A stretch of DNA of 64,000 nucleotides from positions 1-64,000 of IMG/VR virus record IMGVR_UViG_3300044695_008209. One strand, given 5' to 3'. The notes beneath the pieces were generated by a model. It was given only the letters and a program-made list of their open reading frames with translations. It was not told where the DNA came from and made no database searches. The position numbers and the translations under genes were made by a program. Positions 54,795 to 64,000 of the stretch are shown piece by piece. Within the stretch, counting starts at the first letter, position 1, and each line of letters begins with the position of its first letter. This DNA is from a virus.

Positions 54795-57700
54795 ATGCTG
54801 GTGTACCCCGATCAGATGCAGGGAGGTCCGGGCGGACAGATGCCCGGCGCCGTGCCTGTGCCCGGGCAGTCGGTCTACCCGCCGCAGTTCTCCTACGCGC
54901 CCCGGAACTACGGCGGGCCCGCGAACAACATGGCGTCAGGCATTGGGGCCGGCGTGGCCAGCATCCCATCGGCGATGAGCACGGTCGGCATGGTGGCCGG
55001 CGTCGGGTCGATGTTCTCCTCGAGCCCGATGCTTCGAGGGCTGTCCTTCCTCGACCCGACGACTGCGGGCTTCGAGATGGGTGCAGCCCGCTTCGCTGCT
55101 TCGCGAGCTGCCGGAGCCGGAATCGGGTCGGCCCTCGGAGCTGGCGCGGCGGTGGCCCTTCCCGTAGCGGCCGCCGGCATGGCTGCGTTCGAGGGCATGC
55201 GGTACACCGGGCAGCAGTTCATGACGGGTGCGCGCGAGCAGCAGATGCTCGGAGCGCAGCTGGGCGGCATCGGCTTCGCCAACGCCGGCGCGATGGGCGG
55301 TCGCGGGTTCGGGTTCGGACAGCAGCGGCAGATCGGCCAGATGATGCGCGAGATCGACGCGGCCGACCCCTTCACCACGATGGGTGACCTGAACAAGTCC
55401 ATGGACCAGTTCACCGGTCTGGGGATGCACCGCGGCATCGAGGACGCCAAGGAGTTCGCCAAGAAGTTCGAGCAGTTCGCCAAGACGACGAAGGAGATGG
55501 CCAAGATCCTCGGCAAGACCCAGGAGGAGGCGGGGGCCATCTTCGCCCAGATGAAGCACTCGGGGTTCTACACGGCGAACGACGTGATGGGGAACACGCG
55601 TCAGCTGGGCATGGCGCGGAGCATGGGCATGGACGAGCAGACGTTCCACGCCATGCAGGGTCAGGGGGCCGGAACCGCGCGCGCCCTGGGGATGCGTGGA
55701 CGCGCCGGCGCGGTCTCCTCTGCGCGCTTCGCGTCCGACCTCATGCTCGGCGCTACGAGCCGCGCCTCCGGTGGAGTCGGTGCCTTCTCGGACACCGACC
55801 TCATGGACATCACGGGCGCTGGAACCGGGGCCGAGGCTGCCGCGCAGATGGGCGCGCAGATGTCCGCGACGATCGGCAACTTCCTGACCAACACGGCCGC
55901 GGGCCGCGGGTTCACCTCCGTGCTCGGGGAGAAGCGCGGAGGCCGCTACACCGGCGGGCTGGACCAAGCGATGGTGGCGAAGATGGCGGGCGGCGGGGTC
56001 GCGTTCCACGATCTCGCGGGGCTGGGGAGCTCGAAGATGGGCGACGCCGCGGGGCGTGCCTCCTTCTCGATCGGGCAGAACAAGATCGCCTCCTCCATCA
56101 TGGAGAGCGACGCCGGAATCGACGCCCTCCTGACCAGCATCGACCGCGAGGCCGACAGCTGGGGACGCAAGAACGGGGTCGCGGAGGAGGATCGGTTCTC
56201 TCTGTTCGCGAAGAAGGTGCTGCAGGACGACGAGCGCATGCTCGAGAAGCTCAAGGAGACGAGGAAGCACGCCCTTGAGCTTCGGGTGGCGACGCTGCGC
56301 AAGATGCGTACGGAGAGCGCCGCAGCCGCCTACCAGGTGGACATGGCCGAGAACTACACCTTCGGCGGGGTGATGGCTCAGGTCGGCGAGGGGCTGTACA
56401 ACGTCACCGGCATGAACACGGTGCGTCAGGCCGGCGCGAACCTCACGTCGAGTTCGCAAGAGACCAGCCAGCGCGTGTGGGACACGATCACGGGGACTGA
56501 GCGGTTGAACATCTCCGACGCCAGTGCGCGTCAGAGTCTGATGCGGATTGTGTCTGGCCGGGGTGGCGGTGCCGGGCTGGGGACCGCCGCTTCGGGGCGA
56601 GACTTCGCCGGCGGGTCCGCGGCGGCGCAGAGCCTCGGTCTCGGGGGTGCCGGTGTTGCGCGAGAGCTGGGCATCCAGACCTCCATCGCTCGCACTGGGC
56701 GCTACGACCAGAACGATGAGAACTGGGGTGGTGGCGAGGGGCAGGCGATCGACTCCTTCATGTCCACCCCACAGGGACTCGCCGCCAAGAGCTACATCAT
56801 GCAGGCCCGTGCGCTGCGCGAGGCCGGCAAGGACGACTCCGAGCCCCTCCGGTTGGCGAGCGAGCTGATCGAGTCGAACCCCGCACTGCGAGCGGGCAAC
56901 GTCGAGCAGGATGTGGATTACCAAGGCGGCGCGGTAGCCAATACCGGACGCCGCGACAAGATCATGGCAGCGGTGATGTCGCGTGCTGGGGACGGGCGCG
57001 CGGCGGCGAAGCTTCGAGGCAAGGGCGGGATCAAGTCCCACGCATACGGAGACCTCAAGAGCGCGCGGGAGGCGGCTGAGGGCGCATGGGGTCCCGGCTC
57101 CGTGTTCGGGAGCGATCTGGAGCGCTCGAAGGTCGCCCTCGCCGCCGGCGGCGTTGGATCGGACCTGTTCGTCGCGATGTCCCAGGATAAAGACCTCCAG
57201 AGGGGGGACAACGCGCACCGCGGCCTCGGTGTTCTGGAGGAGGAGCTGGCGGAGGAACTTCGGTACGCCACAGGAGACGAGCGCCTCGACATTTTGGCCC
57301 GCGGTGCGAGCAAGAAGTACGGGCAGTCGTTCTCCCGGGAATCGGTGAAGGCGCTGGCCAGTGTGGAGGCGCAGGAGTCCGAGTTCTACAACATGAAGTA
57401 CTACCGCCAGGGAGGGGCAGGCTCCGCCGAGGCGCGCAAGGAGCTGTCAGGACTCTACGCGACGGCCGGGATGAAGGCCAAGGACTACCAGGACTACGCG
57501 ATCCAATCCACGACGGCCCGGGGGCTGTCTGGGGTTCTGGGCGGAGCTCCGGAGGAGATCCGGCAGGCGCTCGGCGCGGACTACGACAGAGCGCTCACCT
57601 CGATGCGGGCGCTCGCAGACGGCGGCGGCAACTCCGGCGCGGCATTCAACGACCTGAGCGCGCTGATCACCTCTGTCGGGAGCAAGGACCTCAGCGGGAT

Positions 57701-58097
57701 GGCCGGAGGGAAAGAGCTGATGATGCTCGCTGCCCGCCAGAAGGCGGGACTCACGGCCGCGTCCACCGGGAGCCTCTCTGCGACCGCGAAGGCGATGGGC
57801 GTCTCCGAAGAGGACCTTCGCACTCTTTCCGGCAACGCGAGTGGAACGCTCACCAACGAGGACCTCTCGAAGGCCGTCATGCAGATGAGCGGGGTGCAGA
57901 CTGCCGAGGCGCTCGGCTCCGCACAGGGTGGCGGGATCTTCCGTCGTGGAGAGACCGTGGAGCAGCAGATGATGCTGAACCTGGAGTCCCTGGCGAAGAC
58001 GGTCAAGCAGGCGTCGGAGAACACCGCCATCCTCGCCTACAACATCAAGGAGGGTAAGCCTTTGACGGTGCCTCCTGCTGCGGAGGCACCGAGATGA
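54795..58097 (+). CDS. tail tape-measure-like protein, 1100 aa
   Basis: Long Gly/Ala/Met-rich protein with hydrophobic stretches (ASRAAGAGIGSALGAGAAVA) and extended helical parts, followed directly by baseplate-type genes; this is what tape measures look like. They set tail length and are injected with the DNA. No peptidase domain seen inside. The assignment rests on size, composition and position, not on a motif. Confidence 0.6.
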   Translation: MLVYPDQMQGGPGGQMPGAVPVPGQSVYPPQFSYAPRNYGGPANNMASGIGAGVASIPSAMSTVGMVAGVGSMFSSSPMLRGLSFLDPTTAGFEMGAARFAASRAAGAGIGSALGAGAAVALPVAAAGMAAFEGMRYTGQQFMTGAREQQMLGAQLGGIGFANAGAMGGRGFGFGQQRQIGQMMREIDAADPFTTMGDLNKSMDQFTGLGMHRGIEDAKEFAKKFEQFAKTTKEMAKILGKTQEEAGAIFAQMKHSGFYTANDVMGNTRQLGMARSMGMDEQTFHAMQGQGAGTARALGMRGRAGAVSSARFASDLMLGATSRASGGVGAFSDTDLMDITGAGTGAEAAAQMGAQMSATIGNFLTNTAAGRGFTSVLGEKRGGRYTGGLDQAMVAKMAGGGVAFHDLAGLGSSKMGDAAGRASFSIGQNKIASSIMESDAGIDALLTSIDREADSWGRKNGVAEEDRFSLFAKKVLQDDERMLEKLKETRKHALELRVATLRKMRTESAAAAYQVDMAENYTFGGVMAQVGEGLYNVTGMNTVRQAGANLTSSSQETSQRVWDTITGTERLNISDASARQSLMRIVSGRGGGAGLGTAASGRDFAGGSAAAQSLGLGGAGVARELGIQTSIARTGRYDQNDENWGGGEGQAIDSFMSTPQGLAAKSYIMQARALREAGKDDSEPLRLASELIESNPALRAGNVEQDVDYQGGAVANTGRRDKIMAAVMSRAGDGRAAAKLRGKGGIKSHAYGDLKSAREAAEGAWGPGSVFGSDLERSKVALAAGGVGSDLFVAMSQDKDLQRGDNAHRGLGVLEEELAEELRYATGDERLDILARGASKKYGQSFSRESVKALASVEAQESEFYNMKYYRQGGAGSAEARKELSGLYATAGMKAKDYQDYAIQSTTARGLSGVLGGAPEEIRQALGADYDRALTSMRALADGGGNSGAAFNDLSALITSVGSKDLSGMAGGKELMMLAARQKAGLTAASTGSLSATAKAMGVSEEDLRTLSGNASGTLTNEDLSKAVMQMSGVQTAEALGSAQGGGIFRRGETVEQQMMLNLESLAKTVKQASENTAILAYNIKEGKPLTVPPAAEAPR

Positions 58098-58306
58098 GCC
58101 GCCGAGAGGTCTCCTTCACCATCCAAACCGAGGACGGCCCCAAGACCGTCACGGTTCTCAGCGCGGTCTCCGTGGACGACGTGACCCGCGTGGCCCTCGG
58201 GAGCTACGTGCGCAGCGTGCGTGATGGCACCGAGTACGCTACCCCCTTCTCCCGCGGCATTCGCGACCTGCTCGTGCGCACGCGCATCTCGCAGAGGAGT
58301 TCCTGA
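58094..58306 (+). CDS. hypothetical tail-region protein, 70 aa
   Basis: ATGA overlaps on both sides. Beta-rich N-terminal half (SFTIQTEDGPKTVTVLSA). Probably a small tail or baseplate part by position. Confidence 0.5.
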   Translation: MSRREVSFTIQTEDGPKTVTVLSAVSVDDVTRVALGSYVRSVRDGTEYATPFSRGIRDLLVRTRISQRSS

Positions 58307-59616
58307 TGGAAGGCGCAGGCTCTCCGGTAGCCGTGCTGATCGAGTCGCCCCTCACCGGGGTGACTACGGGTACGCGCTTCACTTCTGGTACGGACATCAA
58401 CAGTCCACTCGGGAAGCAGCACCTGGCGCGGCGGCCGATGCGCGGGATCCAGGTCAAGTCCGAGACCTTCGCCACCTTGGCCCTCTCGACGTCGGCCTTC
58501 GACCTGAAGAACTCCAGCGCACCCTCCACGGGTGCCAGCTTCACGTCGAACTTCCTGCTCCAGTCCGTCTCCGAGCAGCGGCAGGAGAAGTTCCAGACCG
58601 TCCCCACCTTCGGAGCCACCTACGGCTTCTTCTACGGCGAGCAGCCGCGCATCGTCGCTTTCCAGGCCATCCTCCTCAACACCGCCGACTTCCAGTGGGA
58701 GGCGGAGTGGTGGGAAAACTACGACCAGTTCCTCCGCGGGACGCGCCTGGTAGACCGCGGGATGACCGTGACCCTGACGTACGAAGACGTCGCTCTCGAG
58801 GGCTACCTCATCGGTGCCAGCGTCACGAAGCAGGAGCCCAATCCTTGGATCGCGAACCTCTCCTTCACCATGTGGGTGACGCGGGTCACCTACCTGAGTT
58901 CCCCGGTGGGGGCCGGGTACATCCACCCCGACCACCTGCGGTCGGGGCAGACCCAGTACGACGAGTTCGAGTCCAGCGAGGGCCTCGGCAGCGCGCCCTC
59001 CATGCTGGCCGAGGTCCGGGCCCGGAACGTGGCTTCCCTCGCAGCAGGCGAGGCCACGGGCCTTCTGGGAGCACTGTCCAACGCGGCCAACGCCGTGCAG
59101 GGGTTCTCCGACAAGGTCGGCAACGCGGTGGACAACGCACTGGACTGGCTCTACGGCCGGAACATGGTCATCCCGGTGGGCTTCGCCACCTCCGACGATC
59201 GACCGGGCGCAGCCATGATGGCCGACGGATCTGGCACGGTGCTCCTGCCGAACGGCCTGACTGCGGGGACCGCGACCATCCGGTCCCCTGTGCGTGTCGC
59301 TCCGCTGGTTCAGGTGAGCGGCCCGTTCAACTTCTACGACCACAACGTCGACGAGTACCCAGCCCGCTTCCAGGCCGGGGTGCAGCTCGTCGACACCGTG
59401 CAGGAAGAGACGGCGGACCCCGCCATCGCCTTCGCGGAGGAGATGTACCGGAACTTCGGCATCGACGTCAGCAACGAGGAGGGGCAGCAGACGAGCGACG
59501 TGATGCAGGCGCTTGGGCGGGCCACCTTCGCCGCGCTCTCGTACACGGCCAGCGTGCTCAGCGCGCAGGACAAGTCCAACCTCTCCGGCAAGCCCATCGT
59601 CCCTGAGATCACATGA
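58306..59616 (+). CDS. baseplate/tail structural protein, 436 aa
   Basis: Beta-rich N-terminal half with FLRGTRLVDRGMTVTLTYED and VALEGYLIGA, a pattern common to distal-tail or baseplate hub proteins of long-tailed phages. A second domain follows around residue 230. Lies between tape measure and tail hydrolase. Confidence 0.6.
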   Translation: MEGAGSPVAVLIESPLTGVTTGTRFTSGTDINSPLGKQHLARRPMRGIQVKSETFATLALSTSAFDLKNSSAPSTGASFTSNFLLQSVSEQRQEKFQTVPTFGATYGFFYGEQPRIVAFQAILLNTADFQWEAEWWENYDQFLRGTRLVDRGMTVTLTYEDVALEGYLIGASVTKQEPNPWIANLSFTMWVTRVTYLSSPVGAGYIHPDHLRSGQTQYDEFESSEGLGSAPSMLAEVRARNVASLAAGEATGLLGALSNAANAVQGFSDKVGNAVDNALDWLYGRNMVIPVGFATSDDRPGAAMMADGSGTVLLPNGLTAGTATIRSPVRVAPLVQVSGPFNFYDHNVDEYPARFQAGVQLVDTVQEETADPAIAFAEEMYRNFGIDVSNEEGQQTSDVMQALGRATFAALSYTASVLSAQDKSNLSGKPIVPEIT

Positions 59617-62600
59617 GCCAGCTTGGAAGAGCAGAGCCGCTGCACCTGCGCCTCTTCATCGAGGGCATCGAGGTGCCAGTCATCAGTGCGGTCGTCAGCG
59701 GAAACGAGGGTGCGCCGGCGAGCGCGCAGATCGAGATCGTGCCGGCCAACGCGGGGCTGCACCTCGCAGCGCGCAGCAAGGTCATCCTCTTCTTCTACGA
59801 CGGAGGGGACGAGACGGCTCCCTCCGACGCCGACATCGAGGCCAGCAACGCGGGTGCGCGCACCCCGACCGAGGAGCGGAGGCTGGAGGACGAGGGCTAC
59901 TACCAGCTGTTCTCGGGCGAGCTCTTCTCGCTCACCTACTCGAAGTCGGGCGCCGGGTCTCGCGGGCTGGTGCTCCAGTGCCTGGACGACAGCAACAACT
60001 GGGACACGACGTACCTCTACACCCTGCGCTACTCGGCTGACTCCGAGGAGGGGGTGGTCGCGGGCAGCCAAGCAGCCATGATGGGGATCAGTGGCGGGGC
60101 CGCCGCCCCCGACGACATCCTCAACGACCCCCCGCACATCATCAGCACGATCTCCAAGCGGCAGCAGGCGCTCAACCCCTCCGTGGCGGGGTCGAAGGGC
60201 ATGCTCGGCGGCCTGCTCGGCATCCTCGAGCTCATCGGCGGTGTGCCGGGGCAGTACATGGGGATGACCGCCTGGCACACGATCCAGGAGACGCGCGTCC
60301 GGCTCCTGGACCAGATCGCGGCCGACGACGGGGACACGGCGGTGCAGGTCTTCGACGAGACCGCGTTCGAGCACTGGCTACTGGCGGGCGTCGCGGATCT
60401 CGGCACCGTCGTCAGCTTTCGGACGATCGTCGACCTCATCAACCAGTTCATCTACTACACGGTCTCGCCGAACCCGGTCGGGGTCTACATCCCCGGGGAC
60501 GGAGGTGTTCCGAAGTGGCCGGACGGGCTCTTCGACGCGGCGATCGAGAACGAGTCGACGGACGACAAGACCGGGGTGGATGCCGGCATGGATCCGGAGT
60601 TCGCTGAGCTCAAGAATGCCATCCTGGCGTACTTGATCAACGACCTCGGGTGGGACGGGGCATCCGCGAAGTCCGGGGGGAAGCCGCGGGCGCGCATGAC
60701 CAGTGGCTACCGGAGTTCTGCCGAGCAGGCGGCTGTCATGGTCGGTACGGCCCGAGAGGGGCAGACGCCTTCCAGTCCCCACATGGCCGGGTTCGCAGCC
60801 GACTTCAGCACGACGGATGGGATCGGCTTCTGCTACAAGAACAAGCCGAGCGACTCCCCGAAGGCGAGCCTCCACAAGCGGCTGATCTGGGCCGCCACGA
60901 AGTACGGCCTCTCGGACGCGGACAAGATCTACGAGAAGGCAGTCGATAAGGGGCTGCTGACGAAGGTCGAGGTCGCCAGGGCGAAGCAGATGGTCAACTT
61001 CTACCGGGACCTGGAGAAGGCGGTCAAGGAGCGGGGACAGGGGAAGGTGTTCTGGGGGGGCGGCTGGTCTGCCACAGATGCCTGGCTCAAGCTCTACGGG
61101 CTCGGCGGGGACTGCGTGCACACCGAGAGGATCGGGTGGCGCGACAAGGTCAAGGGAGAGGGCAGCGACGGGTCGAAGACGACCTCCCCCGTAGATCTCA
61201 GCGGGTACTACACGTCCAGCCTGATGAACCGCGAGCGACTCTTCACGCAGTTCTTCCACCCCGACATCTGGTTCGCCTCCCCTCCGGCGTGCAACGTCAT
61301 CTTCCCCGAGGAGATCACGACGCTCACGTTCAACCGGGACTTCATGCGCGAGACCACGCGCCTGCAGCTCTCGACGGTCAACGCTGTCATCGGGGACTCG
61401 ACGCTGCTCAACCCCGTCTACTTCGCCCCCACGATCGACAAGGCACTCAACCTGACGAGCGGTGGGCTTGGAACAGCCGCGCGCGCGTTCATCATGCCGC
61501 ACGAGAAGTTCAGCGGCATCGTGCCGAAGATGGAGAAGATCTCGGACCTCTCCCTCTACGTGCGCATCTCCGAGGAGCAGGAGGCGGCGGAGCCCGCCGC
61601 AGCTGCTCCCGCTACCGCAGAGGACCAGTACGCGACGTCCGACCCCAACGCGCCGGAGCCGACCCCATCGACCACGCCTGAGGTGCCGCCCGCAGAGGGG
61701 GAGGAGAAGTCCACGCTCGAGAAGTGGGCCGCGCGCACCACCGCCTTCACGTTCCTCTCGTACAGGTACGACGCGCGCTCCCTGAGCCTGTCCCTGAAGT
61801 TCACCCCCCGCCTCGCGATCGGGTTCCCGGCGCTCGTCGTCGACCGGACGAACCCAGAGACCACGGAGGACGAGCAGAACGAGCCCTCCACCAGCTCCTT
61901 CTCCTCGAACCACTTCCTCGGGACGATCCGCTCTCTCACGCACTCGGTCACCCAGGAGGGCGGCGCCACCACAGCGAGCTTGAGCCACGCGCGCCTCCAC
62001 AAGGCGGCCATGGACGACCTGCACGCCGCTTCCGTCTACGAGAACAAGGGGATGCTCTCCGTCCAGGTCGTGCCCAACCCGGCCGAGCCGCAGACGTACA
62101 CCAACACGGACACCTCGATGGGAACGCGGGTCTTCCGGTGGCTGCAGTCCGTGCGGGACAAGCTGGTCGCCGGGAAGCTCGACCTCGCCAAGCCGGACAT
62201 CCCGGGCCCACACGGAATGGCGCTCACGGGTGCGATCACAGTGGTGAAGGTGCTCCCCGAGGGGGGCACGGTGACGTGGTCTACGAACATCAGGGACCTC
62301 GTCGGACCGCAGCTCCAGGACGAGTTCCCCTTCTCCAGCATCACCTACACGGAGCAGACCGGGACCGCCGCCTACCTGCCTCTCGAGGAGGCGATCAAGC
62401 CCGCCTGGGTATCTGAGACCTACTCGAACAAGCTCATCGGGGGCTTCTACAAGCAGATCCTCGGTTGCGGTTCGATCCACGATCTGTACCCGAACGTCTC
62501 TCCAGGAGAGGCCCCGGACGGGGTGCCCTACTCCGGTGCCAGCATCGAGCGCGTGACGGAGGCCCTGGTGGCGGAGTACTCCGCCAGTTCGGATGGAGGG

Positions 62601-62909
62601 TACCTCGGGCACGAGTTCATCCGCGGGAAGACCGGCCGCAGCTACGCCAGCATCGGCCAGGTGTTCGGCTACGAGACTGGAACCGGAGAGAGCCGGAAGA
62701 AGGTCGAGGGGTTCTACACCCAGTCCATCGGGGACTTCTCCGGGCTCAAGGGGGACCGGTGGACGTGGATGACGGAGTCGAACGGGACGCTGGTGAACGA
62801 GCACGAGGACAACAAGATCGACCCCGGCCTCGACCCGCGAAGCGGGAGACGTGCTCCAGCCCTCGCCTACCAGTACGAGTTGACCCGGGCCTTGGGCCGC
62901 CGGGGTTAG
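59613..62909 (+). CDS. baseplate hub with M15 peptidoglycan peptidase domain, 1098 aa
   Basis: N-terminal third fits a baseplate hub. Around residues 355-510 sits a VanY/M15 zinc peptidase: RMTSGYRSSAEQA, the zinc motif SPHMAGFAADFS (about 389) and GDCVHTER (about 499) for the second His. Such tail-borne enzymes open the wall locally during DNA entry. The C-terminal half is long and beta-rich, with an Ala/Pro-rich linker. Confidence 0.75.
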   Translation: MSQLGRAEPLHLRLFIEGIEVPVISAVVSGNEGAPASAQIEIVPANAGLHLAARSKVILFFYDGGDETAPSDADIEASNAGARTPTEERRLEDEGYYQLFSGELFSLTYSKSGAGSRGLVLQCLDDSNNWDTTYLYTLRYSADSEEGVVAGSQAAMMGISGGAAAPDDILNDPPHIISTISKRQQALNPSVAGSKGMLGGLLGILELIGGVPGQYMGMTAWHTIQETRVRLLDQIAADDGDTAVQVFDETAFEHWLLAGVADLGTVVSFRTIVDLINQFIYYTVSPNPVGVYIPGDGGVPKWPDGLFDAAIENESTDDKTGVDAGMDPEFAELKNAILAYLINDLGWDGASAKSGGKPRARMTSGYRSSAEQAAVMVGTAREGQTPSSPHMAGFAADFSTTDGIGFCYKNKPSDSPKASLHKRLIWAATKYGLSDADKIYEKAVDKGLLTKVEVARAKQMVNFYRDLEKAVKERGQGKVFWGGGWSATDAWLKLYGLGGDCVHTERIGWRDKVKGEGSDGSKTTSPVDLSGYYTSSLMNRERLFTQFFHPDIWFASPPACNVIFPEEITTLTFNRDFMRETTRLQLSTVNAVIGDSTLLNPVYFAPTIDKALNLTSGGLGTAARAFIMPHEKFSGIVPKMEKISDLSLYVRISEEQEAAEPAAAAPATAEDQYATSDPNAPEPTPSTTPEVPPAEGEEKSTLEKWAARTTAFTFLSYRYDARSLSLSLKFTPRLAIGFPALVVDRTNPETTEDEQNEPSTSSFSSNHFLGTIRSLTHSVTQEGGATTASLSHARLHKAAMDDLHAASVYENKGMLSVQVVPNPAEPQTYTNTDTSMGTRVFRWLQSVRDKLVAGKLDLAKPDIPGPHGMALTGAITVVKVLPEGGTVTWSTNIRDLVGPQLQDEFPFSSITYTEQTGTAAYLPLEEAIKPAWVSETYSNKLIGGFYKQILGCGSIHDLYPNVSPGEAPDGVPYSGASIERVTEALVAEYSASSDGGYLGHEFIRGKTGRSYASIGQVFGYETGTGESRKKVEGFYTQSIGDFSGLKGDRWTWMTESNGTLVNEHEDNKIDPGLDPRSGRRAPALAYQYELTRALGRRG

Positions 62910-62938
62910 TATAGAGTCCCATCGTCTCGGAGTCCTGC

Positions 62939-63154
62939 ATGCCGACCGCCATCTCCATCGACACCCTCCGCGCCTTCTCGTCCGAGATCTCTGGGATGCA
63001 GAAGGAGTCCGCGGCCACGCTCCCGGACAAGTGGACGGCAGCAGCCCTTCTTGCCGGCGGAGCGATCGGGTCGCACGTCCTGAAGAAGGCCGTACAGGAC
63101 TGGAAGAACGGGCGGCAGATGCGGGTGCAGCAGGCCAGCTACGGAGGGTACTGA
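62939..63154 (+). CDS. small virion-like membrane protein, 71 aa
   Basis: SD CGGAG upstream; -10-like TATAGA at 62910. Starts with IDTLRAFSSEISGMQKES and has one hydrophobic stretch (WTAAALLAGGAIGSHVL). May belong to a set of F..EI.K-type virion proteins. Confidence 0.5.
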   Translation: MPTAISIDTLRAFSSEISGMQKESAATLPDKWTAAALLAGGAIGSHVLKKAVQDWKNGRQMRVQQASYGGY

Positions 63155-63678
63155 TGAGCGACGTCGTCAAGAAGCCGGAACTCCACGACTCCCCCGCGCT
63201 CGAGTCCTACGCGAAGTGGCGCCCTCGCCTGCGCCGTGGGGCCTCGTGGGCGTTCCCCGTCGCCGCGGTCGGCAAGGCTGTCGGCGGCGAGGCGCGTACC
63301 ATCGTCCCGCTCACGATCGCTGCCGGAATGGCAGGCGCCGCGGACGCGACGCTCGAAGAGAAGCTCCGGCAGTACAAGGACCACAAGGCCCGCGCGCTCG
63401 TGCAGCGCGGATTCGAGGAGAAGCACATGAGCAGCAAGAAGGCGAGTGTCGAGGATGCCAGCCTGTTCCCCGACGCTGCGGTCACCGCTGCTGAACGAGA
63501 GGCGAGCATCACGCTCACCGGACTCACGCGCAAGCGCGACGAGCTCTCCGCGCGGGCGAACAGCCAGCTGTCGGACTACTTCCCCTCCGCCGCGAAGCAG
63601 AGCGGCAGCTACGGGCGCGGGCTCCGCGTGACCACCGGCCACGGCTCGATCGCGCAGCTGCTCGCCGGCTCGAAGTAG
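63154..63678 (+). CDS. hypothetical protein, 174 aa
   Basis: ATGA overlap. Residues 25-60 are hydrophobic with Ala/Gly; the rest is helical and charged. Unrecognised; likely part of the late module. Confidence 0.5.
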   Translation: MSDVVKKPELHDSPALESYAKWRPRLRRGASWAFPVAAVGKAVGGEARTIVPLTIAAGMAGAADATLEEKLRQYKDHKARALVQRGFEEKHMSSKKASVEDASLFPDAAVTAAEREASITLTGLTRKRDELSARANSQLSDYFPSAAKQSGSYGRGLRVTTGHGSIAQLLAGSK

Positions 63679-63683
63679 GGCGC

Positions 63684-64000
63684 ATGGGCCTCCTCCTGCG
63701 CGCCTTCGAGAAGCGGGCGACGGGCAGTGTTCTGCCGGTCGCGCCGCCCGTGGCTGCGTCTGCGCCAGCCACGCTGCCCGCACCGGCGGCAGGCGTGCAG
63801 TGGCATCCGGACTGGGCACCAGAGGGCGGGTGGCAGGAGCCCGGGAACGCGAAGGGCTGGCGCCGCCCGGCGCAGGAGGGGAGGCGGAAGGAACTCTTCC
63901 TCTGGGACCAATGGAAGAAGGGCGGGCAGACTCCGGAGCTGTCGGCGCCCCTCCTGAAGTCCCTGCGGCCGGTGATCTACTCGCAGGGCGTCCGCGCCTG
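63684..64000 (+). CDS. hypothetical protein, cut by window edge
   Basis: ATG at 63684 opens MGLLLRAFEKRATGSVLPVA, then a Pro/Ala linker and a Trp-rich segment (HPDWAPEGGWQEPG). 105 codons visible, no stop. Unrecognised. Confidence 0.5.
   Translation, partial: MGLLLRAFEKRATGSVLPVAPPVAASAPATLPAPAAGVQWHPDWAPEGGWQEPGNAKGWRRPAQEGRRKELFLWDQWKKGGQTPELSAPLLKSLRPVIYSQGVRA

Noticed and set aside
54936-57218. A 760-codon antisense frame inside the tape-measure gene
   Set aside because: Low-complexity shadow without ribosome site or motifs; the plus-strand product fits its neighbours.
60378-63170. A 930-codon antisense frame over the tail hydrolase
   Set aside because: The plus strand encodes M15 motifs in this stretch; the reverse frame shows none.

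Overview
The window looks like part of a large, GC-rich double-stranded DNA phage genome, roughly two-thirds GC by eye. Evidence is an M15 endolysin, a tail tape-measure-like protein followed by baseplate-like proteins, phage-type DNA enzymes, almost no non-coding space inside operons, and dozens of small unrecognised genes joined by ATGA/GTGA stop-start overlaps. No integrase, ribosomal RNA, CRISPR array or insertion sequence was seen. The host cannot be named. GTG, TTG and probably leaderless starts point only to a high-GC bacterium.

Layout. (1) 1-8.25 kb, minus strand: one tightly overlapped operon from a promoter at 8245 through a 72-residue protein, a GyrB/ParE-type topoisomerase subunit, an HNH endonuclease and small unknowns to a C5-cytosine methyltransferase that leaves the window. 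(2) 8.25-12.5 kb: endolysin, a frameshifted 2H phosphodiesterase, a plus-strand membrane protein (holin candidate) and a coiled-coil protein with a PD-(D/E)XK-like nuclease end. (3) 12.5-18.7 kb, minus: a long operon with a GIY-YIG protein, a 5'(3')-deoxyribonucleotidase and many unknowns. (4) 18.7-36.6 kb, minus: accessory region of many one- to four-gene cassettes, each with its own promoter, ribosome site and terminator. It holds an AcrVA2-like protein, an L7/L12-like domain, an XRE regulator, a T4 endonuclease V-like glycosylase and a SLOG protein. (5) 36.7-46 kb, plus: structural or assembly-type unknowns, zinc ribbons, a GroES-like co-chaperonin and a SWIM-motif protein. (6) 46-54.8 kb: mixed strands, with an SNase-like nuclease, an ATP-dependent DNA ligase and a DNA polymerase I motif fragment. 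(7) 54.8-64 kb, plus: tape measure, baseplate-type protein, M15 tail hydrolase and small virion-like proteins.

The most distinctive content is regulatory. About 27 minus-strand sites share a single-box promoter (consensus TTCGGNCATAAG) with no constant -35 partner. At most of them the box is followed after 6-7 bases by a leader GAGGTGAACATG. Most cassettes end in a hairpin followed by TTTAGC or CTTAGC. The plus-strand late-type genes instead start from sigma70-like promoters next to a repeated operator word, TGTGAGTACA. At the 36.7 kb divergent junction this word forms a perfect 11-bp inverted repeat lying between two 17-bp-spaced promoters. This suggests two promoter classes, probably early/middle versus late, and perhaps a phage-encoded sigma factor or polymerase outside the window.

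Starts were moved from the longest frame to the codon behind the conserved leader, or to the stop-start overlap, where either was visible. All family names come from motif recognition by eye, without database searches.
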